Shown one piece after another: positions 1 to 11,558 of a stretch of DNA of 64,000 nt (positions are counted from its first letter, which is position 1; every line of letters begins with the position of its first letter). The position numbers and the translations under genes are program-made. The stretch covers positions 62,001 through 126,000 of the forward strand of contig CAJNOI010000025.1 of the NCBI GenBank assembly GCA_905250115.1, in the 5' to 3' direction. The DNA comes from Adineta steineri (lineage: Eukaryota; Rotifera; Eurotatoria; Adinetida; Adinetidae). A model generated the notes under the pieces. That model did not search any database and was not told where the DNA came from. It saw only the letters and a list, made by a program, of their open reading frames with translations.

Positions 1-1120
1 ATGCAATTATAACCAAGATGAAGATCTTTTAATGTTCGATTTTCACGAACCATTTCAGCTAATGATTGTACACCTAAATTTGCTATATTATTCGATTCTA
101 AATCCAAAACTTCAAGTGTACTATTAATCATTAATGCTTTTGCTAAAAAGTCTACACCTATGGAACCAATTTGATTTCCTTTTAAACATAATCGTTTAAG
201 AATAAGATTTGAGCGTATTGCATTTGCTAACAATTCAATTCCATTTGATTCAATTAAATTATTACTTAAATTTAATACTAAGCATTGTTTGCGAATGATT
301 GCATGACGAATAATAAAAGGAATATCAAAATTATTTAATCGTAAATCAATCAAATTAATTGTTGAATTAATAGGACATTGAGAAAGTATCGTCTCAAGAC
401 GTGGATTGCTATTAACGGTCGGATCTAAAATGATAAGAGTGGTAATACATTAGATATATATGTTCAATTAATTTACTTGATAATATTTGCATAAGTTTCA
501 TTCTTTCATTGAGTTGTTTACAATCACCTTCACGTCGAAGATCAGTCGTTTTCAAGTGTTTCAATACATTTGTTTGTTGTGAACAAACAGTTTTCAAATA
601 AATCCATACGATTCTGATAATCTGTATGTTGGTTTTCATATTGCTGCATTCGAACAGTAAGATTATTGATTGTACTCATTAAATGTGTGAGAACTGGTCG
701 CATAACTTCATACGAACATGTCGATAAATGTGCAGTTAATTGATCTCGAGGTCCTTGCCAAGGACATTTAAGATCTACAGCTAAACAGGCTGTAAATGTT
801 TTCAAACAATATCGATTTGAATGTTCATCAAAATTGCCTCGTTGAATATTTGTTTGTCGACAAGCTTTACATTGAACAAGAAGACGATCAAGTATATCAA
901 AAACAACACGATTCGTTGGATATAAACCTTCATTTGTCATTGGCTTTTTACTACATGCAGAACATCGATCACTTGTTTCTAACCATTTTGTAATACATGA
1001 TCGACAAAAAGTATGATCACATACTGTTGAACAAGGATTTGTATATGGATCTGAACAAATAAGAAATTTTAAACTAACATCAATCGAAGATTCGTCTATA
1101 TATTCATAATTATACGCCAT
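1..1120 (-). CDS. RING/TRAF-type zinc finger protein with C-terminal LRRs (partial, possible frameshift)
   Basis: The start is the ATG at 1120. Residues about 20-60 form a C3HC4 RING finger (Cys pairs around CSACSK, with HTFC and CRSC), the usual E3 ubiquitin-ligase signature. A TRAF-like zinc finger follows (CPWQGPRDQLTAHLSTC). Below position 424 the reading encodes ribonuclease-inhibitor-type leucine-rich repeats (for example LCLKGNQIGSIGVDFLAKAL), which run off the left edge. A 52-bp GT-AG intron at 425-476 joins the LRR part in phase to an exon reading LNERMKLMQILS. The RING frame, however, stops at 542-544, and the next exon is in a shifted frame near the AAAA run at 549-552 (minus-strand sense). 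Either there is an intron I could not place, a real frameshift, or a one-base assembly error. E3 ligase activity and LRR-mediated target recognition are inferred from the domains. Confidence 0.7.
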
Positions 1121-1264
1121 TTTATGATTTTTTCTTTACCTTTGAAAATTGTGCAAGTAAAGCATTTCCTCCAAGTATATATGATATCATTGTAAACCTT
1201 TATACGTTGGGTTTTTTCACATATATGTCACTAAGAGTTTTAAATTACATACACCCAACATTTG

Positions 1265-1333
1265 GGTGAGGGTGTGGATGCATGAGGGAATAATATCTGT
1301 GTTAAACTTACATCCGCAGCCATCCACATCTCG
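1265..1333. repeat. GT-rich/AC-rich hairpin repeat, copy 1
   Basis: GGTGTGGATG at 1271-1280 faces CATCCACATC at 1321-1330 (9 of 10 complementary) across a spacer of about 40 bp. It belongs to a dispersed family seen about ten times in the window. Confidence 0.55.
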
Positions 1334-2122
1334 TTAATGCGTCGCTGATGAATTATGTTGTGGTAGATGTTGAACCTCTTCAATCTTATCTTTCTAATAT
1401 CGAAACGCACACTTTCCCATCTTGTTTGTTCTACTGGACAGTAATTTTAGTAATGAATCATTTTGCTATCAGTATAATATAGATTAAAAAGAAAACAAAA
1501 CTTTAACATTTTTGTTATTGTATGTGATATAGTTATGTTGCGAAAGAGATGAATCTAAGTGATGTCTTTATTTCTCATTTCCTTTAATTTACCCATACTG
1601 AAATACAAAGAATTGAAACCTAGAAGATTGAAGAATTATAATAACTGGCGTTGTTTTACGATTAAAATTATGTGAAAAACATTTAATATCAATGCTGTCT
1701 GTGCCATATTCACAATATAATATTTCTGTTTAACGCATTATGTTACGAAAAGAACAATTTCAAATAAAATTTAGAAAATATGACCTAGCAGATTACTTTG
1801 TAATAAGTTAATGAAAGTATGTGTATTGTACACACCCGAAAGTTCATGCAAATTTTATGTTTTGATCGAAAAAGAATTTGTTTATAGAAAACAGATCAAT
1901 AGTAAATGCTTAAATAACACATGAAAGACAATGAAAATATCTTCGATTGTAAAATCTATTAAAGAGAATAATATCTAAACTAGGACATTTGACCGAATTC
2001 AAATAAAAAATGTCCTATATAAAACGTATATTGTTCTTCAAACCAATATTTTTCTTATACAAAGATAAGAAAGATGCATTTACTTTATTGTTATTCTCGG
2101 TAAAGTAATAGACATATATAAA

Positions 2123-2167
2123 CTAGGATGAGTGAGGATGCCAGAGAAGTCACATCCACACCCTCAA
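2123..2167. repeat. GT-rich/AC-rich hairpin repeat, copy 2
   Basis: GATGAGTGAGGATG is followed by CACATCCACACCCTCAAGA. The right end carries the CTCAAGA terminus shared with other copies. Confidence 0.5.
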
Positions 2168-2313
2168 GATTTTGTATATGAACTTCTTTTAGCATATTCT
2201 ATGATAAAAGCTTTATTTGTGACTATTAATTGAATGATAATGTTTCTTTTATTTTAAATTTTAATTTTAAGAGTTCAATATTTTACAGTTTATGAGTAAT
2301 GTAAAATTCATTA

Positions 2314-3711
2314 TTAGCAGTTATAATATAGAGTCATAAATAGAAGATAACATCCCATAATTGTTGTTCCAGATAATGTAAAAGATGCTGATATTTTTTG
2401 ACCATTATTTGTCGTAGAAGTCATTAAGCTGCGCTTTGTTGTTGTTATTTTTGTAGTCGATTTTGTCGTAATACGTAAGGTTGATGCAGTCGGTACTAAG
2501 AATAAAATTATATGTTCATTAGTGAGCAAATAATGTAAGATCTAAATAATCTTTCTCTTTTGTAAATTACCTGTTGCAATCGAGTGACCTGTAGTTGTTA
2601 TTGTTGTTTGATCTAAGAAAATTTTAGAAGAGAATGTTTTTCTAATAATAAACTGATCATATTCTTACTTGCATTATACAGAAATTGAAATTTTTGTACT
2701 CTATTATTAAAATAATCACTAGTATATAATGAGCCGGTACTATCAAATGCAATGCTAACAGGAGCATATAACTGATTCATTCGAGTTCCATTGATACCAG
2801 TACAAGCTGCTATGCAAATGCCAGAGTCAGAACCAAGTTTCCATCGAACAATTCGGTTATTTCCTTCTTCAGTAATATACATATATCCGTATGGATCTAG
2901 AACAACGTCAGTAGGTTTATTGAGTTGTTGTAAACTACTACCAGGTGTTCCTGTACCAGCAACTATTGTTCCAAAAAATGATCCATATTTCCACATTGAA
3001 ATGCGATGATTTAGATGTTCAGCAATATATAAAGTAAGGTCATCGTCAACAAATATCCCATTAGGTGAATTCAATTGACTTGATAAAGTTCCAGCAACTC
3101 CAGTACCAGCAATTGTTATTGCAGTTTGTGAATTTGGTGCAAATCGTAATACAACATGACTATCATATACACTTATGTATAAGTTATTATTTTTATCTTT
3201 AAATTCATGAAAACCATGACCAAAGCTTCCTGTTAATATAGTCGATGGATTTGTACCATTCCTTGACCATTCTTGTATCCGGTGGTTCCATGAATCATAT
3301 ACGTATAATGATTGACTGACAATCATAACGTCATAAGAATGATCAAACTGATAGATTGCACTACCTGAGCCTGATCCAATGATATTAATAACTTGTAAAC
3401 TAGTTAAATTAACTACGACTATTCGAGCACTTCTCCATTCAGCTGTATATAAAATATCATCACTTGAAATACTTAAACCACGAGGAGAATTGAGAGTATT
3501 ATTTGATGTTCCAGCTGTACCATTCGATAATCCTGCTACTGTTGTTGCATTTTCAGCCCAAACTGCGGTGAATGATACATTGACATATACTACAATTAAA
3601 TGAAATCTTCTTCAAAATCAATATAGATAGTTTAAAGGTCTTACATATTGTCGAATTAATAAATCCAATAGCATTAATAACAACTATGATAATGAATAAT
3701 TGATACGACAT
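2314..3711 (-). CDS. Secreted NHL-repeat protein, probably GPI-anchored
   Basis: I read four exons: join(2314..2495, 2571..2612, 2669..3589, 3645..3711) on the minus strand, in phase throughout, giving 403 residues. Exon 1 encodes a typical signal peptide (MSYQLFIIIVVINAIGFINS). The body is a run of NHL repeats, which build a beta-propeller; diagnostic cores include LNSPNGIFVDDDLTLYIAEH, NHRISMWKYG and NNRIVRWKLG. A Thr/Ser-rich stalk follows, and the protein ends in a short hydrophobic tail (MGCYLLFMTLYYNC) with no basic cytoplasmic stretch, as in GPI-attachment signals. No catalytic domain is visible, so an extracellular binding or scaffold role is the best inference. Introns are 75, 56 and 55 bp. 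Confidence 0.88.
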
Positions 3712-4986
3712 TGTGATCTATCTATTTGAAGAAAACAGTTTTGAGTAAAAATATGAAAAAAAACTATTAATATTTATACATGAAAACATCTCTCATTTTA
3801 ATTTTGTCAAAAAAAGAATTAATTTCCTGACAATATAGAATACTTAGGATATTGCTTTCATCATAAAAAATTGTTGAAAGTTAAAGAGAGTAAAATGAGT
3901 GGAGAATATCATGAATATCTTCAAAATGAAAATTAGATTTGTTTTTTTTTGTTTATGTGTAGTCAAACAGTTTATATTCATTAAGTGTTTTTCTTCAAGA
4001 AGAAAATGATATGAATGTCTTTAGATTAGTGTTTGAATGATTATTAAATTGTAAAAGTATTATGAAATATGAAGATTAGCGATTCCCAAAATAGTTCGTC
4101 AAATTAATTTAAATGATAACTATAAGGATTTTGAAACATACAGCGACAATAATTTACAATTTCTTTCTTTTATTCTAAACAATATATATGTCGAAACTAG
4201 AATATTATTGAGTCTAATACTTTTTTTCCAATTTTACTTAAACGATAAGCGCATATTCTTTTTTTTCTCTAGTTTTCTATTTCAGTAAGATTGGTGTAAT
4301 CAACAAGAAAATAACTTTATATAATATGAAAAAAATTTGTTGATAAAATAGTTTAATTAGTAAATAACGTAAATGAAATGTAGGATGATTCATTTTTATT
4401 AAATCGAAAGAAATATAATAATGTAGAATTTTCAGTTGTAAGCAATCTGTTTTTATCAATCATCTTTAGTACAATAATAACGATAATCGTATCCATAGAG
4501 ATGAACATTTCTTTTGATTTAATAAAAATAAATCATCCTACACTTCATATGTATTATTTTATTTAAGTAAATTTGATATTTTCTCAAGTCAAATTCATTC
4601 TTCATAAAAATATTCATTTTTACGAATAAAGGATGAAGTTTACCCTAGAATTTGATTTTTAACTAACATGGTGCCCATAATCTATCTGTCAGTAGACATA
4701 ATAAACAATGACATTCATGTTGAACATCTTTGTTCTGCTGGTGAATAACAGTTGACTGAAAATACAATGAATGTGGCTGTGATTGGACTATGAATAATAC
4801 TATCACATCCACATTCAATCTCAAGAGTTAATTTTTTTTATTTGTTATTTGTAAAGTCTTTTAACTAGTACAAAAAAAGAAAAAAAATGTCATTTAAAAG
4901 CTTTCAGTCAATCAATTGTTTAACTTGTTCATTTGCACATAAGTTTCTGATAGAACACATGATTAATCTCTGCAAAGAAAAAAAAA
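3712..4986. other. Intergenic, one hairpin repeat
   Basis: No gene is supported; the short open frames look random. The strongest hairpin of the dispersed family lies at 4769-4827. Confidence 0.55.
4769..4827. repeat. GT-rich/AC-rich hairpin repeat, copy 3
   Basis: GAATGTGGCTGTGAT (4769-4783) and ATCACATCCACATTC (4802-4816) are complementary at 14 of 15 positions with an 18-bp loop. The right flank ends in TCTCAAGAG, the family terminus. Confidence 0.7.
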
Positions 4987-6264
4987 TCATGTCTGAATAA
5001 TTGATATTTGTGGAACCACTCTATTTCTCCATTTTCGAATACAATATACGATGATTTTAACTGATATTGGTACGAGAATTTTTGAAACTCTTGTTAATCC
5101 ACCAATTATACCAATTAATGTCGTGATAACATAAAGTATATTATTTCTTGTTTTAATAGTATAAGTACATTCTATAGGTTGACATTCATCATAATATCGA
5201 TCATACATTTGTGTTGGATTCCATTCTTCAATCATTAAATTATTAAGAAGATTTTCAATAGTTGAATATTCAGAATATTGACTTGGTAAAGATGAATCAA
5301 GAGCTGTTACATACATTGGCGAATGAGGTGATAAATAAATTTGTAAGTTATCTATACAGGTCTGATTATAAAAGCATTCGAGAGTAGATCGAAGCAATGC
5401 TTCAGTCGTATAACATCCTACATAGAAACCTGTTACATTGAAAACTCTGTAATTATAGAGACCATTAAAAAGGGAAGAATTATCGATACATGTGTTTGAT
5501 AAAGAGCAAATGCAGTTGTCGTAAATTCGACTACTTGTGCTTAAAACAGAAGTTTTGTTTACCTTGTTTAGCTTGTAATTTGTTTGCCTACCGGAAAGTA
5601 AAGCATTTCCTTGAATGATCTTTCTGCTCATATTGAGGGATAATAAAAAATTATTGGTTGTTGATAATTTAAACTGATCAATAAATGATTGAGCTTGTGA
5701 CTGAAATAATTGTAATGGTGTAACAAAGGCAGTGATATATTGTTGTGAACTAAATTGAATCAATCTGTAAGACATCGTACTGTTAATTAGCTCACAAAAT
5801 GCACGCAAAGCTTCAAACTGATACGGGCCTGCTATTCGAAAGTCACCGGTAACATAATAACCTATACGACCTATTGCAAGATATGAAATCCAATCGTCGG
5901 TGATAAAAAAACTGGTGCATACTTGGTGAAGTGTATATTCAATAGAAAGAAACTTTTCATAGTTTATTGATATATGTTGACATGGGCAAGTAAGAGTTTG
6001 TGAATGCTTAGAATATAATTGTTCATATTTTGTGACAGTAGGTGTTGCAACATTGATAGTTTTTGTAATGTCGGCTAATGAAGTGTATAAAAGAAGAATT
6101 GTTGATGATAGGATAAGCAATAAAATGTATAATCTTGTTGATATTCGTTGAGTTCGAAGTTTATGCTCGTCTGTTGAAGGTGGCACTGATGGAAATAAAT
6201 TAAAATTGAACAATAAGTTTGTGCATTTTCGCCACAATATCATAGCACGTTCCTTTTTAGACAT
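4987..6264 (-). CDS. Two-TM cysteine-rich surface protein, tandem copy 1
   Basis: I do not recognise this family. The reading gives 425 residues with a short basic N-terminus, the motif NLFPSVPPSTDEH, a first membrane segment (about 45-65, LYILLLILSSTILLLYTSLA), a large loop of about 300 residues with spaced cysteines and N-glycosylation sites, and a second membrane segment near 380-400 (NNILYVITTLIGIIGGL) with a basic tail. Paired motifs such as TLTCPCQHI, GFYVGCY and CQPIECTYTI suggest disulfides. An in-frame ATG at 6264 directly follows a possible acceptor (TTTTTTTAAG), so a short upstream exon could exist, as seems required in the two neighbours. Copies 2 and 3 follow head-to-tail on the same strand. 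Function is unknown; a plasma-membrane or receptor-like role is inference only. Confidence 0.8.
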   Translation of the reverse strand: MSKKERAMILWRKCTNLLFNFNLFPSVPPSTDEHKLRTQRISTRLYILLLILSSTILLLYTSLADITKTINVATPTVTKYEQLYSKHSQTLTCPCQHISINYEKFLSIEYTLHQVCTSFFITDDWISYLAIGRIGYYVTGDFRIAGPYQFEALRAFCELINSTMSYRLIQFSSQQYITAFVTPLQLFQSQAQSFIDQFKLSTTNNFLLSLNMSRKIIQGNALLSGRQTNYKLNKVNKTSVLSTSSRIYDNCICSLSNTCIDNSSLFNGLYNYRVFNVTGFYVGCYTTEALLRSTLECFYNQTCIDNLQIYLSPHSPMYVTALDSSLPSQYSEYSTIENLLNNLMIEEWNPTQMYDRYYDECQPIECTYTIKTRNNILYVITTLIGIIGGLTRVSKILVPISVKIIVYCIRKWRNRVVPQISIIQT

Positions 6265-6423
6265 TACTTAAAAAAACAAATAAAATAGTTATTAAATTTG
6301 ATTCTTAAAATTTAATTTGTTCGCCCGTGTAGATTTTAAAACAAAAAGATCTTTGTAAATTGTTTGATATCTACACTTCAATATAACAATGTTTTTCTGA
6401 TTATTCATAATTTTCTGAGAGTA

Positions 6424-6484
6424 TGGGCGTGGGTGAGAGTATCTATTCTATTCTTACATCCTCACCCACACCGCACTCTCAAGA
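6424..6484. repeat. GT-rich/AC-rich hairpin repeat, copy 4
   Basis: GCGTGGGTGAG (about 6427-6437) is complementary to CTCACCCACACC (about 6460-6471). The right arm continues to GCACTCTCAAGA, the family terminus. It sits between tandem copies 1 and 2 of the membrane-protein family. Confidence 0.65.
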
Positions 6485-6499
6485 TGCTTTGTTCGACTA

Positions 6500-7767
6500 T
6501 TACTTACCGATGAGTGGTTGTGTTAATTCTTTCTTCCTTCTGACAAACTTGACCATTTGTGGTACAACGCACCTTAGAACTGTTATGAGACCACCAATAA
6601 TACCAAAAATAGTGGTAATAATGTAAATTACGCTATTTCTTGTTTTAATACTATAAGTACATTCTATAGGTTGACATTCATCATAATATCGATCATATAT
6701 TTTTGTTGGATTCCATTCTTCGATCATTAAACTATTAAGAAGATTTTCAATTGTTGAATCTTCAGAATATTGGGTTGATAAAGATGAGTTAAGAGCTGTT
6801 GCATTTATTGGCGAAACAGATGATAAGTAAAGTATTAATTCATTTATACAAGCTTGGTCATAAAAGCACTGAAGAGTTGATTGAAGTAATGCTTCAATTA
6901 CATAGCATCCTGTATAGAAACCTGGTACATAAAAAGTTCCCATGTTAGTCTGACTACTCAAAATGGAAGATTGTGCGATGCATGTACTTGATTGAGCACA
7001 ACCACACTTAGAGTAACCGGCTGGAACGGTAAAAACAATAGCTTCATTAGATACGGATGTACCTAAGGTTATTACGTAATTTGTCCATAAGCCAGAGACT
7101 AAACTATCTCCGTGAGTTGAGTTTCGAATGGTATTAAGAGATAACACAAAAGTATTTATTGTTGATGATATAAACTGATCAATAAATGACTGAGCTTGTG
7201 ACTTAAATAATTCTGATGATCCGACAGATGCAGTGATGTATTGACTTGAATTAAATTGAATCAAACTATTATTAATTGTACTTTCAACTAATTCACAAAA
7301 TCCACGTAAAGCTTGAAATGCATTTGAAGCTGTCCATTGAAAGTTAATATAAGCCGATGTAGCTTCATTAGACATCATCAGATATGAAATCCATTCCTCG
7401 GTAATAAAAAAACTAGTGCATACTTGATGAAATGTATATTCAATAGAAAGAAACTTTTCATAGTTGATTGATATATGTTGACATGGACAAGTAAGAGTTT
7501 GTGAATATTTTGAGTATAACTGTTCATATTTTGTGAGAGCAGGTGCAGGAACATTGATAGTTTTTGTAATGTCGGCTAATGATGTATATAAGAGAAGAAT
7601 TGTTATTGATAGGATGAGCAATAAAACGTATAGTCTTGTTGATATTTTTTGATTTTTAAGTTGATGTTCATCAGTTGACGCTGGCACAGATGGAAATAAA
7701 TTTAATGTTAAAAAGTAACTTTTCAATATTGGAAACAAATTGCGAATGTAGGTAGCCAATGAAACTC
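6500..7767 (-). CDS. Two-TM cysteine-rich surface protein, tandem copy 2 (5' exon not found)
   Basis: Paralogue of the copies on either side; the two membrane segments, the TLTCPCQHI motif, the PGFYTGCY motif and the CQPIECTYSI motif are all kept, and the N- and C-terminal thirds are nearly identical by eye while the middle of the loop differs. The exon begins at 7767 after a clean acceptor (CTTTTCTTACAG) and lacks an early in-frame ATG, so the initiator must be on an upstream exon that I could not locate. The C-terminus reads PLIGK then stop, but that stop lies inside a GTAAGTAA donor-like sequence at the position where copy 3 splices, so the true end may be on a further exon. Confidence 0.75.
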
Positions 7768-7803
7768 CTGTAAGAAAAGATATATGAATGAACTTCTAAT
7801 TAA

Positions 7804-7852
7804 AAGTGTGTGTGAATGTGTGCTGAATATAATACACACAATCACACCCTAA
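7804..7852. repeat. GT-rich/AC-rich hairpin repeat, copy 5
   Basis: GTGTGTGTGAATGTGTG faces CACACAATCACACCCTA. It lies between tandem copies 2 and 3 of the membrane-protein family. Confidence 0.5.
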
Positions 7853-7900
7853 ATGTGCTCGAAAACGAATATTGTCAAAAAAAGAATAGCATATAGTCGA

Positions 7901-9304
7901 CTAGAAAATTTTCTCTTCTAATTTCACAGGATATTTTTCGACTTTGACTAGAACTACACAACTTCTCATTTTGTTCAAATATCCTAAGCATTGAAAATAA
8001 ATATTTCATGTGTCGAACATCACAGAAAATTTTTAACTTTGTCTTACCAATGTTTGATGGTGATAATCGACTTCTCTTCTTTCTTATGAACTTGACAAGC
8101 CGTGGTACAACAAGTTTTAAAACTGTTATAAGACCACCAACGATACCAAACATTGTGGTGATAATGTAAATTACGCTATTTCTTGTTTTAATAGTATAAG
8201 TACATTCTATAGGTTGACATTCATTATAATATCGATCGTATATTTGTATTGGATTCCATTCTTCGATCATTAAACTATTAAGAAGATTTTCAATTGTTGA
8301 ATCTTCAGAATATTGACTTGATAAAGATGGATCAAGAGCTGTTACATTTATTGGCGAAGCAGTTGTTAAGTAAAGTAGTAATTCATCTATACAGGTTTGG
8401 TCATAAAAGCACTGAAGAGTTGATTGAAGTAATGCTTCAATTACATAGCATCCTATATAGAAACCTGGTACATCGAATAATGTTATGTTACCAAAATCAT
8501 TCTTATAAATGGAAAGTTGGTTCACACATGTACTTGACAAATGACAACTGCAACCAGAATAAGCCATGGAAATTGTTAATACAGTCTGCTTGTCATCTAA
8601 TACCATTAATTGGTAATTTGTTAATTGTCCAGAAAGAAAAGCGTTTCCTTGCGTTGTCTTTCTGATCATATTGAGGGATAATAAAAAATTATTGGTTGTT
8701 GATAATTTAAACTGATCAACGAATGATTGAGCTTGTGACTGAAATAAGTCTGATGATGCGACAGATGCAGTGATATATTGAGTTGAATTAAATTGAATCA
8801 GACTATTATTAATTGTACTTTCGATTAATTCACAAAATGCACCTAAAGCTTGAAATGCATATGAAACTACTATTCGAGGATCGTTGCTAGTATATAAATA
8901 GTGAAGAATCACATCATTATGTGTAATCCATTCGTCGGTAATAAAAACACTGGTGCATACTTGATGAAATGTATACTTAATATAAAGAAATTTGTCATAG
9001 TTGATTGATATATGTTTACATGGACATGTAAGAGTTTGTGAATATTTTGAATATAACTGTTCATATTTTGTGAGGGTAGGTTTTGCAACAGTGATAGTTT
9101 TTGTAATGTCAGTTAATGATGTATATAAGAGAAGAATTGTTAATGATAAGGTGAACAAAGAAATGTATAGTCTTGTTGATATTTTTTGATTTTGAAGTTC
9201 ATGTTCATCAGTTGAAAGTGGTACAGATGGAAATAAATTAAGATTTTGACAGTACTGTTTAAATTTTCGGCAGAATTCCAAAGCTCGTCTATAAGTATTT
9301 GTCA
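7901..9304 (-). CDS. Two-TM cysteine-rich surface protein, tandem copy 3 (5' exon not found)
   Basis: Third member of the array. I read join(7901..7983, 8048..9304): the main exon starts after CTATTTCCTTGCAG at 9305 and ends with the donor GTAAGAC, followed by a 64-bp intron and a short lysine-rich C-terminal exon that stops at 7901. It keeps the same features as its neighbours: NLFPSVPLSTDEH, the membrane segment before TSLTDITKTI, TLTCPCKHI, PGFYIGCY, CQPIECTYTI and the second membrane segment. As in copy 2 no in-frame start lies near the acceptor, so the initiating exon is missing from my model. Function is unknown. Confidence 0.75.
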
Positions 9305-11170
9305 CTGCAAGGAAATAGAAAAAAAGCACGAAAGTGATTTATATAAAACAACGAACACTACTGAATTCGTTTCTGACTGAAAGAAAATCTATGCTACTAC
9401 ATCATAGTTATCGAAAGCATTTCTCATCAACATTGATCTAGTGTGCTTATATATATATATATCTATCACCGTTCATAATACAATTAAATAAATAAAACGT
9501 TGATTATATCACAAGCAGAATTTTATATTTCAATTTTGAAGTGATTCAATATATCGGAACATCTTAGAAGCATATCATCAAAATCTTTTAATGCTTTAAA
9601 GTATGAAAATGAAACAAAACAAAATACGTACTATTCATTTTATAATAAAATAATAATATGAAATTTGTGTTTGACAATTATACTTGAATTATTAATACTA
9701 AATTTGTAACAACAATCTGAATAAAAAGAATAAGAGTCAATCAGTCGAAGATTCGTATCTGTATTTGTACTTTTTTGACATAAAATAGAAAAGCTGTGTC
9801 GTGCAATCGCTGCGGAATTATAATGTGCAAAACACAAAATACCTACTGTCACGTCTGTGGCGAGTGCAAATTTCTATCCCTAAACACTCATTTTAGTTCG
9901 TGTTTAACAATTAACTAAAGAATCGATGTATAACATGTGGATATTGAGGAGTATTTCATTATAAAATATTATGAACAGCCTAAACGACGGAAAGTAGAAA
10001 GATAAGGAGACAGAAGTAAGATTATTCAGTGCTTTAGTTATATATTTAATATAAAACACCATTTCTATATTTGAAAATGTTATTAGAGGAAAATGTAAAG
10101 AGCGATATATCATGTGTCTACCGAAGCAAAAAGAAGGTTTTAAATTGTTCTACATTAATTACAATAGAAGTATTGCTGAATATCTCAAGATTTTAATTGA
10201 AAAGAAAATAATATAAAACTCATTTTCTTAGTTGGATATGAGAAGCGAATAAAACAATAAATGATATGTTAACTTTGAAACGTCATATAGATATATGAAG
10301 ATCATCATCTTTGGTTGCTACATGAGGATGCATATTTACATATATGTCACAATGCAATTGAGATTAAAATGTTCAAAATATTAGAAAAAGAATCTATTAC
10401 AACAATTTGAAGATGTGAAAACAAGTTATGATAGGCATATCCTACAGTGACGATGAAGGATAGACATAGTTCTTTTGAACAAAATGAACTGTTCAAGTAA
10501 TTCAGTTCATCAGTTTTGAACTAAATCCAAAATTGTAGACTCATAGTGATGATCATTACTGTTATCTTTGCTTAATCATCAATCATCTTAGTTTCTCATA
10601 AAAATAAATCTCTAGTAAACAGTATCATTCTGTCTTATTCTTCGACGATACAAAAGTCACAATGCAGTTAAATTAGAATGAAAATCTATTAAACATATTC
10701 TAGGCTACACAAATTTAGTGATGAAATGTGAACGATTAACAGTAACTATTTAGTATAGGGAAAAACTAAAAAGGTAAATAATTATTTTACACGAAGATTT
10801 ATTTTCTCTTGATACTTGTTTAACATTTAATCTACTCTTTGTTCTATTTTCTACAAGGTAAAATAATATACTTTTTAAACTATATAAACAACGTAGATGT
10901 ATAATTTAATCAATCTAAAGAACCCTTTTGAAATGTAATAAACGCTATATCATGAACATCTCAAAAGTATTCATCTATGAAAATTGAAATTATTATTTTT
11001 TGCCTATTTTTGCGTTTATTTTATCATATAGTTGTTATTTCCGTTTTTTTTCTTTTCATGATATACATTACTCTTGAGAGCAAATTAATATCATAGTATG
11101 TTATTTCATCATTGATATAAAATAGATTTTTTTAGATTCTAATCTATTTTACAATTATTATCAGTATTTA

Positions 11171-11222
11171 ATTGAGAGTGTGCGAGTATTATCTTCATAG
11201 ATCAAATCCACACCGACATCTA
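11171..11222. repeat. GT-rich/AC-rich hairpin repeat, copy 6 (degenerate)
   Basis: TTGAGAGTGTGCGAG is followed by ATCAAATCCACACCGACATC. The left end carries the TTGAGAGTGTG terminus that other copies show in reverse on their right side. Confidence 0.45.
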
Positions 11223-11452
11223 CATGATATTAAATGATATATTAATGCTAATAGTAATACTCAATCATATCCGATATGTTCAAAAATAAATATGATGATA
11301 AAATTGATAACAGATCTAGTCAACTAGGAGAAAAGTTGTACATAAAAAGATTTTATTTTTTATTCTGATAAGTGATATTCAAAAATTTGTCATGAACTAG
11401 TTCACAGACCAAAGCATCAGGTATCGGATATAAATACGTGCATATTATGGAT

Positions 11453-11558
11453 ATGACAGTTCAAGCTCGTGAACTATGACGAACTGTACTGAGGAAATAG
11501 TGATCAGTTCCGGCTCCAATTCATGCGAGCTGATATAGAACTGTCACACCTCTGTTAT
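11453..11558. repeat. Short inverted-repeat element, possible hAT-type remnant
   Basis: ATGACAGTTC (11453) and GAACTGTCACACCTCTG (about 11542-11558) are inverted, and internal blocks AAGCTCGTGAACT and ATGCGAGCTGATATAG are also roughly complementary. The right end in reverse reads CAGAGGTGTGACAGTTC, which resembles hAT-superfamily termini. The left end is degenerate and I see no clear target-site duplication. Confidence 0.4.

Larger units (their letters stand above)
1121..2313. other. Intergenic, two GT/AC hairpin repeats
   Basis: I see no gene here. The stretch holds two copies of the dispersed hairpin repeat, at about 1265-1333 and 2123-2167; the rest is featureless AT-rich sequence. Confidence 0.6.

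Noticed and set aside
10460-10550. Palindromic AGTTC/GAACT sequence resembling a small foldback element
   Set aside because: Short imperfect palindromes are common in AT-rich DNA and I could not define ends.
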